Below are positions 1 to 5,969 of a DNA stretch of 18,343 nt, one piece after another. The notes under the pieces were generated by a model. That model saw only the letters and a list, made by a program, of their open reading frames with translations, was not told where the DNA came from and did no database searches. The DNA is from an uncultured Pseudomonadota bacterium (GTDB lineage: Bacteria > Pseudomonadota > Gammaproteobacteria > Methylococcales > Methylomonadaceae): NCBI GenBank assembly GCA_903902945.1, contig CAIUWU010000318.1:1-18343 (forward strand). The letters are read 5' to 3'. The position numbers and the translations under genes were made by a program. How positions within the stretch are numbered: position 1 is the stretch's first letter; the number at the start of each line of letters is the position of its first letter.

Positions 1-65
1 ACCCGCGATCCGCCCGCTTACCCCCCTATTTTTCAGATAAGCAACCGCCAATCCAAGGAGTTCGC

Positions 66-836
66 ATGGAATCCACTACCCTGATTTCAATTGGCCTTAT
101 CGTGGTCATTTTTCTGGCACTGTCGATACGCATCGTCAAAGAATATGACCGGGCAGTGATTTTTTTGCTGGGCCGGGTCACCGGCGTCAGAGGACCGGGG
201 CTGATTCTGCTGATCCCGGTGCTGGAACAAATGACCCAGGTAAGCTTACGCACCATTACCATGAATATCCCGTCGCAAAAAATCATTACCAAAGACAATG
301 TCTCGATCGATATTGCCGCAGTGGCTTATTACAAAATCATCGATCCGAAAAAAGCGGTGATTGCCATTGAAGACATTACCAGCGCAGTCAATCAAATCAG
401 CCAGACCACGGTACGCAATGTGGTGGGGCAGTTTTCACTGGATCAGTTACTGTCGCGCACCATTGATATCAATCAGCAGATCAAAAATGTCATCGACGGC
501 CATACCGAACCCTGGGGCGCTGAAGTGACAACGGTTGAGATCAAGGACATCACCTTACCGGAAAACATGCAACGGGCGATGGCCAAAGAAGCGGAAGCCG
601 AACGGGAACGACGCGCCAAAATCGTTGCTGCCGAAGGCGAATTGCAGGCTGCGGCAAAACTGGGCGAAGCCGCCGATCTGATCGCGCAGCACCCGGTCGC
701 TCTTCAGCTGAGAACCTTGCAGACACTGGCAGAAATCGCCACCGAGAAAAATTCGACCATTGTGTTTCCCGCGCAGTTTATGACCACGGTTCAGGAAGCG
801 ATTAAAAGCCTCAAACACGATGCACCCAGCACCTGA
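66..836 (+). CDS. SPFH/Band 7 (slipin, stomatin-like) membrane protein
   Basis: 256 aa. A hydrophobic N-terminal segment (about residues 4-24) would anchor the protein in the inner membrane. It is followed directly by a Band 7/PHB domain with the family's usual start (VKEYDRAVIFLLGRV, GPGLILLIPV) and the 'TKDNVSIDIAAVAYYKI' strand near residues 76-93. A long charged helical stretch rich in Ala/Glu/Arg (about 165-200) is the coiled coil through which these proteins form large rings. Length and order match bacterial slipins, which are often encoded beside NfeD-type proteases; the gene before this one lies outside the window, so that pairing cannot be checked. The ATG at 66 is supported by AAGGAG at 56-61. 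Family role: scaffolding of membrane microdomains and membrane-protein quality control. The exact partner is unknown. Confidence 0.9.
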   Translation: MESTTLISIGLIVVIFLALSIRIVKEYDRAVIFLLGRVTGVRGPGLILLIPVLEQMTQVSLRTITMNIPSQKIITKDNVSIDIAAVAYYKIIDPKKAVIAIEDITSAVNQISQTTVRNVVGQFSLDQLLSRTIDINQQIKNVIDGHTEPWGAEVTTVEIKDITLPENMQRAMAKEAEAERERRAKIVAAEGELQAAAKLGEAADLIAQHPVALQLRTLQTLAEIATEKNSTIVFPAQFMTTVQEAIKSLKHDAPST

Positions 837-877
837 CAACAAAACTTATTGTTAACACAACGCGGCTTACCTCCGCT

Positions 878-1025
878 TCTGCCCGGCGGCAGACAAAAAA
901 AATCCGGCAACTATGACCGGATTAACAGGGAGGAAACTCTATGCCAGCGCATCTGGCATGGTTATAGAGTAAGGGAATTGGCTCAAAAACAAAATGTGAC
1001 CAATTGCCGCGCGACAAGTTGTCGC
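878..1025. other. Cluster of four small hairpins downstream of the SPFH gene
   Basis: Four inverted repeats lie within 150 nt. They are TCTGCC/GGCAGA (878-893, 4-nt loop); AATCCGG/CCGGATT (901-923); a longer hairpin at 936-970 with ATGCCAG/CTGGCAT inside and ACTCT/AGAGT outside, asymmetric by a GGTTAT bulge; and GCGACAA/TTGTCGC with a 1-nt centre (1011-1025). None is followed on the + strand by a run of T, so simple rho-independent termination is not clearly shown. The 60-aa open frame across this stretch has no protein-like features. The block could be a structured RNA or a repeat-type terminator region. I do not recognise a known RNA family. Confidence 0.4.
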
Positions 1026-1085
1026 AGCTGACTGTAAAACAAATTCTCTCGGGCTGGCCCGACGCTGATCGGCTTCCGACATGAT

Positions 1086-1328
1086 TCATTCAATAAGCGT
1101 GGGAGAAGCAAACGAATATCCAACGGTATATTCGGTTTTGATAGGCAACTCAATATCGAGCAGCGTGTGTACTTTCTTTCTCAATCTGGCGATCATCAGA
1201 TTGAGGCGATGATGAGAGGTATCATAATTTCTACCGATAACCGCCTTGATCAGTTCCTGTTTACTAACGACTTTTCCCTGATTCAAAAACAAGATTTCCA
1301 GAAACCTGAATTCTCTCGCCGCGCACTG
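1086..1328 (-). pseudogene. Remnant of an OmpR/PhoB-type winged-helix DNA-binding domain
   Basis: The reading frame encodes about 80 aa that match the C-terminal effector domain of response regulators: REFRFLEILFLNQGKVVSKQ, then ELIKAVIG, the recognition-helix area RLNLMIARLRKKV, and the wing IKTEYTVGYSF. There is no receiver domain. The frame is open back to a stop at 1329-1331 without an ATG; the only internal start is a TTG at 1292 that would cut off the first helix. The motif 'LTxREFxLLE' normally at the domain start is present only from REF onward. It lies 5 bp after the rfaH stop. I read it as the 3' remnant of a larger regulator gene. A short expressed DNA-binding protein is possible but less likely. 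Confidence 0.6.
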
Positions 1329-1336
1329 TTAGCAGG

Positions 1337-1837
1337 TCAAGCGTGCTTGAGCTGGCTTAACTGAAAACTGAGCTTGTTGGTTTTGCCTAACAGATCCAGT
1401 AGCAAATAGGCTCTGTCTTCGGCGGCATCTGCGGCATAAATCGCTTCTAAACCCTGAAACGATCCTTCTACGATTCTGACTTTATCGCCTGGGTTGAATA
1501 AGCTTTGTGGCTCCGAATCAGCCAGTGTCAGTCGCCGGGTGATGGCATCGATCAGGGCATCCGGCACCTGCTGCGGCTGGCCGTTGAACATCACCAGCCC
1601 GCTCATGCCCGGCGTTGATCGCACCGGACCAAGGCCGCGCCCTTCTGCAGGGTCGGTTCTGACAAATAAATAGCGGCCGAATAGCGGTTCGTTAACGATC
1701 CGGGACTTGCCACGAATCAGTTTTTGTTTAGCAATTAAGGGCAAAAAACATTGGTAGCCCTGACGCTGCAGATTTTGCTGCGCAAGCTGTTCAAGACGAG
1801 GCTTGCTGTAAGCCAGATACCAAGTCAACGCTGTCAT
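1337..1837 (-). CDS. rfaH: RfaH-type transcription antiterminator (NusG family)
   Basis: 166 aa, close to the usual length of RfaH. The NusG N-terminal domain is plain: WYLAYSKPRLEQLAQQNLQ at the start, GYQCFLP and EPLFGRYLFVR in the middle, and VRSTPGMSGLVMFNGQP where NusG proteins have their conserved 'V..T.GV..FV..G.P'. A KOW domain follows near residues 116-136 (NPGDKVRIVEGSFQGLEAIY). The QxLxRQGYxxFLP pattern and short linker favour RfaH over NusG. RfaH paralogues bind RNA polymerase paused at ops sites and allow read-through of long operons, often for polysaccharide or lipopolysaccharide. I saw no ops/JUMPStart element in this window, so its target must be elsewhere. No strong ribosome binding site precedes the ATG at 1837. 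Confidence 0.88.
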   Translation of the reverse strand: MTALTWYLAYSKPRLEQLAQQNLQRQGYQCFLPLIAKQKLIRGKSRIVNEPLFGRYLFVRTDPAEGRGLGPVRSTPGMSGLVMFNGQPQQVPDALIDAITRRLTLADSEPQSLFNPGDKVRIVEGSFQGLEAIYAADAAEDRAYLLLDLLGKTNKLSFQLSQLKHA

Positions 1838-2410
1838 TCAGGAAGTACCGCCGGCAATATCGAAGGCAGGAAAGCAATCACAGCACTCATATCGGAGAAG
1901 GAAGAATGGCCGGTTTGTAGGTGACGGGCGGTTTTCCTTGTTAATTCAATGACATTCATTGCCTGACAACCTCTTCCGCAATCTCTTACTCAATCAGCCA
2001 ATACCAGATTTAAGTTTTGGCACATTTTTTAGGATTGGATAATAGGCAATAAAATATTTCAGATAGTTTCGCTTTGTATCAAAAAATCAACTAATCACAA
2101 TATAACCACACAATCTCACGATGTCTTTTTACGCGACTCGCTGGCAAAGTCCAATAGCGCATGCGCTATTGGACTTTGATCACTTGACCATGGTTAGGCG
2201 ACACAGTTATCGAAGTGGGATCACGCAGAAGACTTTCAGGTCGATAAAGGTTTTGACTACCGCAGACGGCAAAAACAGAGCGGAATTGGTTTGATCAGAG
2301 ACGGCCAATGCAAGGCCCGACTGGGTTTGGGAAAACATTGCATAAGGCTGGGGTTGGATGTCGAAGGCTATTTTCGCGAGACCAAAAACTTTTTAAGCCT
2401 TTGATAGATA
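1838..2410. other. Gene-poor stretch between rfaH and the element boundary
   Basis: About 570 bp without a convincing gene. It holds the upstream region of rfaH, an AT-rich part (about 1990-2120), the 34-bp palindrome listed separately, and a segment at 2190-2405. In one + frame that segment reads for about 65 codons and ends in LGLDVEGYFRETKNFLSL. This reads like the tail of a decayed gene but has no start and no family I can name. The segment ends directly at the tRNA fragment at 2411. Confidence 0.5.
2145..2178. repeat. Perfect 34-bp palindrome
   Basis: The two 17-nt halves are exact reverse complements with no spacer; the left half is CAAAGTCCAATAGCGCA and the centre is GCGCATGCGC. No T tract follows closely on either strand, so it is not a typical terminator. 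It could be a dimeric protein site, a cruciform-forming sequence or a repeat-family copy. Confidence 0.85.
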
Positions 2411-2460
2411 TGGTGCCGGCAATAGGAATCGAACCTACGACCTTCGCGTTACGAGTGCGA
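2411..2460 (-). other. att site: 3' half of a tRNA-Thr(CGU) gene
   Basis: Read on the minus strand this is the anticodon loop CTCGTAA (anticodon CGU), the 3' anticodon arm, a T-arm with TTCGATT between GTAGG and CCTAT, the acceptor 3' strand TGCCGGC, then ACCA. The D-arm and 5' acceptor strand are missing; past 2460 the sequence no longer resembles a tRNA. An A-C mismatch lies beside the anticodon loop, so the true identity segment may be slightly shorter. A 3' tRNA fragment with integrase on its truncated side is the usual scar of tRNA-targeted integration. Geometry: the element lies to the right, and the intact tRNA-Thr should sit on the minus strand at the far right end. It is not in this window. 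Confidence 0.75.
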
Positions 2461-2564
2461 GAAAGCCAAAACACCCCAACAAATCGCAACAAACAACATC
2501 AATATAAATCAAATAGTTGCGCCTTTGTTATTGTTGCCTTGTATTGCGGTGAATTCGTGTTTTT

Positions 2565-2591
2565 TGTGACTTAGTGTGACGTGAGTGTGAC
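2565..2591 (+). repeat. Three TGTGAC repeats one helical turn apart
   Basis: TGTGAC occurs at 2565-2570, 2575-2580 and 2586-2591, so starts are 10 and 11 bp apart and would lie on the same face of the helix. They sit about 105 bp from the att fragment and cover the -35 region of the candidate integrase promoter. Integrase arm-type sites or operator repeats are the likely roles. Related GTGAC repeats with the same spacing occur at 10,974-10,990. Confidence 0.6.
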
Positions 2592-2604
2592 GCGGCGCTA
2601 TACT
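2576..2604 (+). promoter_or_regulatory. Candidate integrase promoter
   Basis: TATACT at 2599-2604 is a good -10 element. Seventeen bp upstream, GTGACG at 2576-2581 matches the -35 consensus TTGACA at four of six positions and overlaps the second TGTGAC repeat. A protein bound to the repeats would therefore block the promoter. The leader to the integrase start is about 120 nt and includes the inverted repeat CTTAAC/GTTAAG (2660-2678). Confidence 0.4.
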
Positions 2605-2732
2605 ACAAACAAAATGGGCCTGACCAGTGCTGCGAACACTAATCAAGCCCTTACCGATACTTAACAAGCAGGGTTAAGCAATGGCTGAGCGCATCATATC
2701 AAAATGCCGGTTGCTGTCCCAAGGTGGCAATT

Positions 2733-3848
2733 ATGGCAAGCATACGAAAACGCACCACCAAAGAAGGTGGCACCTATTACACCGTTCAAATTAGGCTGAA
2801 AGGCTACGACCCTCAAACTGAAAGTTTCGACCGTCTGACCGATGCTCGAAAGTGGGCGCAACTTACTGAGGCGGCCATAAAAGAAGGTCGCCACTTCAAA
2901 ACTACCGAAGCCAAAAAGCATACCTTCGCGGATGCAATAGACCGCTATAGCGCGGATGTTTTGCCAATACGTTTCAATAGCACTGAACAACGCAACCGCC
3001 GCCCTATGTTGGAATGGTGGAAAGCTCAAATCGGTCATTGCGTGATGGCTGACCTAACAACAGCAAACTTTGCCCAAGCCCGGGACACATTGAGCAAACA
3101 CGGTCGCAAGGGCAAGCCGTTGTCACCGGCCACCATCAACAAGTATTTCGTAGTCGCCAAGGACATATTGAAGCGCTGCGTTAATGAGTGGCATTGGCTG
3201 GAACAATCCCCGCTTCGAGATGGCCGGGTAGAGTTGCCCGAACTGCCGCGCGGTATTGTGCGTTTTCTGGATGATGATGAACTCGCCAGACTGACAGCGG
3301 CCTGCAAGGAATCCCCAAACCCTTTGCTTTACCCTGCTTTCGTGTTGGCGATTTCAACGGGTATGCGCCAAAGCGAAACCATGAACCTTTATTGGCGAGA
3401 GCCTGAAACGCCACCCACTGAAACCGCATGGGGCGTGGTCAATCTGGCCGAGTCCTGCATCATTCTGCACGAAACCAAAAACGGTGACCGTCGGCGCGTG
3501 CCTTTAACCAGTCTGGCTCTGCTGGAGCTGCAAAAGCTCAACAAGGTAAGGCGACTTGATACGGCTTTAGTTTTTCCTTCGCCCACACACCCGTATAAGC
3601 CAATCGAACTCAAGAAAGCTTGGTCTAACGCCTTGCAACGGGCCGAGGTTAATAACTTTCGCTGGCACGACCTTAGACATTGCACCGCGTCTTATTTGGC
3701 AATGGGCGGCGCGTCAATGGTCGATATTGCTGCCGTCCTTGGTCACAGAACCTTGGACATGGTGAAACGCTACGCACACCTATCAGACGGCCACATTGCG
3801 AGCGTGGTCGAGCGGATGAACAACCAATTATTTAGCGCCAATCTATAA
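2733..3848 (+). CDS. int: Tyrosine recombinase / site-specific integrase
   Basis: 371 aa from the ATG at 2733, chosen because AAGG at 2721-2724 lies 8 nt upstream; an in-frame GTG at 2724 is the alternative. The N-terminus (MASIRKRTTKEGGTYYTVQIR) is the small arm-type DNA-binding domain of phage integrases. A SAM-like core-binding domain spans about residues 62-165. The catalytic domain carries all expected residues: R212 (STGMRQSE), K249 (HETKNGDRR), H312 and R315 (HDLRH), H338 (LGHR) and the nucleophile Y347 (KRYAHLS). It should cut and rejoin DNA between attP and the tRNA-Thr att site. Its position next to the tRNA fragment, and the P4-type replication genes downstream, identify it as the element's own integrase. 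It appears intact. Confidence 0.95.
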   Translation: MASIRKRTTKEGGTYYTVQIRLKGYDPQTESFDRLTDARKWAQLTEAAIKEGRHFKTTEAKKHTFADAIDRYSADVLPIRFNSTEQRNRRPMLEWWKAQIGHCVMADLTTANFAQARDTLSKHGRKGKPLSPATINKYFVVAKDILKRCVNEWHWLEQSPLRDGRVELPELPRGIVRFLDDDELARLTAACKESPNPLLYPAFVLAISTGMRQSETMNLYWREPETPPTETAWGVVNLAESCIILHETKNGDRRRVPLTSLALLELQKLNKVRRLDTALVFPSPTHPYKPIELKKAWSNALQRAEVNNFRWHDLRHCTASYLAMGGASMVDIAAVLGHRTLDMVKRYAHLSDGHIASVVERMNNQLFSANL

Positions 3849-3870
3849 CCCCAACCTTAGAGAACCTACG

Positions 3871-4095
3871 ATGATTACTTTAGAACTTGACGACGAAACC
3901 GCCGACGTATTGAACGCACTTTCTGAACAGCAGCACCTTAGCCCGGCGCAATTGGTCAAAGCTGCCTTGCGTGAATATCTGGAGGATTACCAAGATGCAA
4001 AACGCGCCGATGCTGCATATCAGCGGTATCTGGATAGTGGCAAAGCCTCACACAGCCTTGACGACGTGGTGAAATCCTTTGGCTTGGACAGTTAA
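3871..4095 (+). CDS. Ribbon-helix-helix antitoxin of a type II toxin-antitoxin pair
   Basis: 74 aa. The N-terminal MITLELDDETADVLNALSEQ followed by LSPAQLVKAALREYLEDY is a MetJ/CopG-type ribbon-helix-helix: a short strand that enters the DNA major groove in a dimer, then two helices. The charged C-terminal half (about 45-74) would wrap the toxin. The gene starts 22 bp after the integrase stop and its end overlaps the next gene by 17 nt, the usual coupled order antitoxin-toxin. The protein should neutralise the toxin and repress its own promoter. In an integrated element such a pair typically stabilises the element against loss. Confidence 0.88.
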   Translation: MITLELDDETADVLNALSEQQHLSPAQLVKAALREYLEDYQDAKRADAAYQRYLDSGKASHSLDDVVKSFGLDS

Positions 4096-4345
4096 GTTAT
4101 CGGACGACGCCAAGCGGGATTTGTCGAAGCTGGATAAGTCCGTTCAAAAGCGTATCGTCGCCTTTCTGCAAGAGCGCATCCAAACTGCCGACAATCCGCG
4201 CACCAGCGGCAAAGCCTTACAGGGCAATCTGTCCGGGATGTGGCGTTACCGTGTAGGTGATTACCGATTGTTATGCCGGATTGAAGATGGCGAATTGCTG
4301 ATTCTGGTAATCGAAATCGGCCACCGGAAAGAGGTTTATAGATGA
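4079..4345 (+). CDS. RelE/ParE-family toxin
   Basis: 88 aa, the normal length for the family. The sequence reads through the standard RelE/ParE fold: WTVKLSDDAKRDLSKLDK (strand and first helix), KRIVAFLQERI (second helix), GKALQGNLSGMWRYRVGDYRLLCRIEDGELLILVIEIGHRKEVYR (central strands and C-terminal tail). The RYRVGDYR and GHRKEVY motifs are the most conserved part of RelE-type sequences. The start is a TTG at 4079 inside the antitoxin gene; starting there gives MAWTVKL, the usual N-terminus, and no downstream ATG preserves the fold. RelE-type members cut mRNA on the ribosome and ParE-type members inhibit gyrase; the sequence alone does not decide which, although the SGMWRYRVGDYR form is closer to RelE. 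Confidence 0.88.
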   Translation: MAWTVKLSDDAKRDLSKLDKSVQKRIVAFLQERIQTADNPRTSGKALQGNLSGMWRYRVGDYRLLCRIEDGELLILVIEIGHRKEVYR

Positions 4346-4370
4346 ACGCTAAGGTTTTCAGGGGTGCATG

Positions 4371-5354
4371 ATGAGCGATGATTTTTTGGAACAATTTTGG
4401 TTTTCACCTGATTGGACACATGAAGAAACATGCTTAGCCTTGGAACTCGTCAACAATGGCGACTTCATCGATTGGGATTATTGGGCCAAATTATCAAATA
4501 TCACCCCAGAGCAAGCAGCTAAGCTTTATTGGGCAATAGACCCGATTAAGTGTTCGGATAATCACTATGCTTTGGGAGATTGCCCAGAAGACTTACTTGA
4601 AAAAATTAAAAGAATTGAGCAATGGCTAAAAAACCGCTTTAGCAGTTTGAGTCTAAGCAATTTAATTGATGCTGTGGGTAAAGATAAAGCTCCCACAGGC
4701 ATGATTGAAGCAGTAGAAAGACAAAGGATTGATGAAGCCAAAAAACATTCTTTTGATATTCTGCAGCTTGAGCAACTGACCGAGGATGAACGTTCAAATT
4801 ACAACAAACGTGCTGCGTGGTCTTGGGTTGAAGCTATTTATATTTTGCAGGGATATAAACCCGTTTTTCAGTTAAACACTGAGCAGGTACGTTCCCACTT
4901 TCCCGAACAAGTGGCTTTCTTTGCTCAATCGATACAGTTAGGCAATGTCGGGAAAGAGCTGATAAAAGCGGGACAACGAACATTTATTGAATCGCCAACT
5001 AACTGGAAAGCGTTTTGGCAAACCATTAATCATATTGAGCAAGAGTCACAGGCCGACGCGGTTGGGAATTCTGACAATCCCGAACATAGAAATACTTCCT
5101 ATATCTGGCAAAACGACGCATCCCTTACCAAGCTAGAAAAGCAGCGTAAAGCAATTCTAGAGATTATTAAATCAAAAGGGTTTGATGCTATGGCAATTCC
5201 AGACGGTGAAAAAGGAACAATTGAGACGCTTTGTCGGGCTGACTATCACCTACTCTTTGACGCTGAAAGTAGTTTTACTAATGCATGGAAAGGCGCCCGC
5301 CATTTGTTCAGGATGGCTAACCACGCTAGTTTTGCAAAGCGAGGAAAGCAATAA
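4371..5354 (+). CDS. Hypothetical element protein with two EAAxLxxGxxP-like modules
   Basis: 327 aa from the ATG at 4371, which is 6 nt after AGGGG; the ATG at 4368 is closer than ideal. I do not recognise a named family. Two short related modules are visible: one near residues 37-60 (YWAKLSNITPEQAAKLYWAIDP) and one near 148-165 (WSWVEAIYILQGYKP), each a Trp-containing helix followed by a turn ending in Pro. The C-terminal part (about 253-322: TKLEKQRKAILEIIKSKGFD, then AWKGARHLFRM) looks like a basic helical DNA-binding region. There is no signal peptide or membrane segment. The gene is AT-richer than the primase downstream. It lies between the toxin-antitoxin pair and the regulator operon, a common cargo position. 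Function unknown. Confidence 0.7.
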   Translation: MSDDFLEQFWFSPDWTHEETCLALELVNNGDFIDWDYWAKLSNITPEQAAKLYWAIDPIKCSDNHYALGDCPEDLLEKIKRIEQWLKNRFSSLSLSNLIDAVGKDKAPTGMIEAVERQRIDEAKKHSFDILQLEQLTEDERSNYNKRAAWSWVEAIYILQGYKPVFQLNTEQVRSHFPEQVAFFAQSIQLGNVGKELIKAGQRTFIESPTNWKAFWQTINHIEQESQADAVGNSDNPEHRNTSYIWQNDASLTKLEKQRKAILEIIKSKGFDAMAIPDGEKGTIETLCRADYHLLFDAESSFTNAWKGARHLFRMANHASFAKRGKQ

Positions 5355-5364
5355 AACCAAGCGT

Positions 5365-5394
5365 TACCACCTTTTGCCACTTCGTTTTACCACT
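5365..5394. promoter_or_regulatory. Possible operator: three TRCCAC repeats before the regulator operon
   Basis: TACCAC (5365-5370), TGCCAC (5375-5380) and TACCAC (5389-5394) lie in the 133-bp gap before the AlpA-like gene. Starts are 10 and 14 bp apart. They could bind the AlpA-like protein or another regulator, but the match is short and may be chance. Confidence 0.2.
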
Positions 5395-5487
5395 TATCGA
5401 GTCTGAATAATTCCCCCCAAGCCGCAAACAGCAACACCAAGCGGCGAAACATCAATCTTTATCAAAATTGAATGTAAGGGGTAAAAC

Positions 5488-5715
5488 ATGACCACTACAG
5501 CAACACAAACCAACCAAACCGCAAGCCGTTTAATTCCTGTCCCCGATTGGAATAAACACCACTCATGGCCGCCACAAGGCGGATTGCGTCACTTAATATT
5601 TCATGAAAAAACCAACGGTTTTGCCAGTGCGTTTAAACGTGTTGGCCGTCGTGTTCTGATTGATGAAGCGGAGTTTTTCGCTTGTGTCGATAAACAAAAC
5701 CAAGGGGGCAAATAA
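5488..5715 (+). CDS. AlpA-like / excisionase-type DNA-binding regulator
   Basis: 75 aa. After a polar N-terminal tail, the part from about residue 30 (WPPQGGLRHLIFHEKTNGFASAFKRVGRRVLIDEAEFFACVDKQ) has the form of a MerR-like excisionase fold: a first helix, a recognition helix around NGFASAFKRV, then the 'GRRVLIDExxFFxxV' strand-helix that ends many P4- and phage-encoded DNA-binding proteins. GTAAGGGG lies just before the ATG. The stop overlaps the next start as TAATG. Such proteins control excision or turn on integrase and replication genes in P4-like elements. Here it is the first gene of a three-gene overlapping unit that ends with the primase-helicase, so it is well placed to control replication or excision. 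Which of the two cannot be told from sequence. Confidence 0.75.
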   Translation: MTTTATQTNQTASRLIPVPDWNKHHSWPPQGGLRHLIFHEKTNGFASAFKRVGRRVLIDEAEFFACVDKQNQGGK

Positions 5716-5969
5716 TGAAACTGTCCCCACGCGAAAAAAGAGCAACAAACGCATTATTGAACATGCCGATTATACGGGAAAACTTAGACATCATCGCCGG
5801 ATGCTCTAACGGACCGGAGCTGGTAGCCGGTTTGCGTAGAAATGGATTGTCTGTTCCGTGTAAGCGTATGGAGCGTTACGACAAGGACGGAAACGCCTGT
5901 TGCCCGGGCCAGTACAGCTTTACTCAGGAGGATAAGCAGATTGCCCGCGACTGGTTGAAGGGGGCGTGA
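5715..5969 (+). CDS. Small phage-type putative DNA-binding protein
   Basis: 84 aa. An N-terminal helical region is followed by NGPELVAGLRRNGLSVPCKRM, which looks like a helix-turn-helix with a wing, then a DKDGNxxxPGQYSFTQEDKQIARDWL segment. This order recurs in small proteins encoded just upstream of phage and satellite primases, where a winged-helix role is often assumed. It overlaps both neighbours by about one base (TAATG before, TGATG after), so translation of the three genes is coupled. Two Cys residues (CC) lie in the loop, but no zinc site is clear. The specific role is unknown. Confidence 0.65.
   Translation: MKLSPREKRATNALLNMPIIRENLDIIAGCSNGPELVAGLRRNGLSVPCKRMERYDKDGNACCPGQYSFTQEDKQIARDWLKGA

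Noticed and set aside
1..40. End of an upstream gene (a frame closing at TAA 38-40)
   Set aside because: Only 12 codons are visible and nothing identifies the protein; an NfeD-type neighbour would be expected but cannot be shown.
849..1031. 60-codon + strand open frame after the SPFH gene
   Set aside because: It runs across the hairpin cluster, has no ribosome binding site and a composition unlike a protein; the hairpins explain the sequence better.
2295..2492. 65-codon minus-strand frame containing RNAKVVGSIPIAGT
   Set aside because: This is the translated form of the tRNA-Thr fragment, a well-known false ORF type, not a protein.
2565..2591. CRISPR array
   Set aside because: Repeats are 6 bp with 4-5 bp gaps, far too short; no other direct-repeat array with regular spacers is visible in the window.
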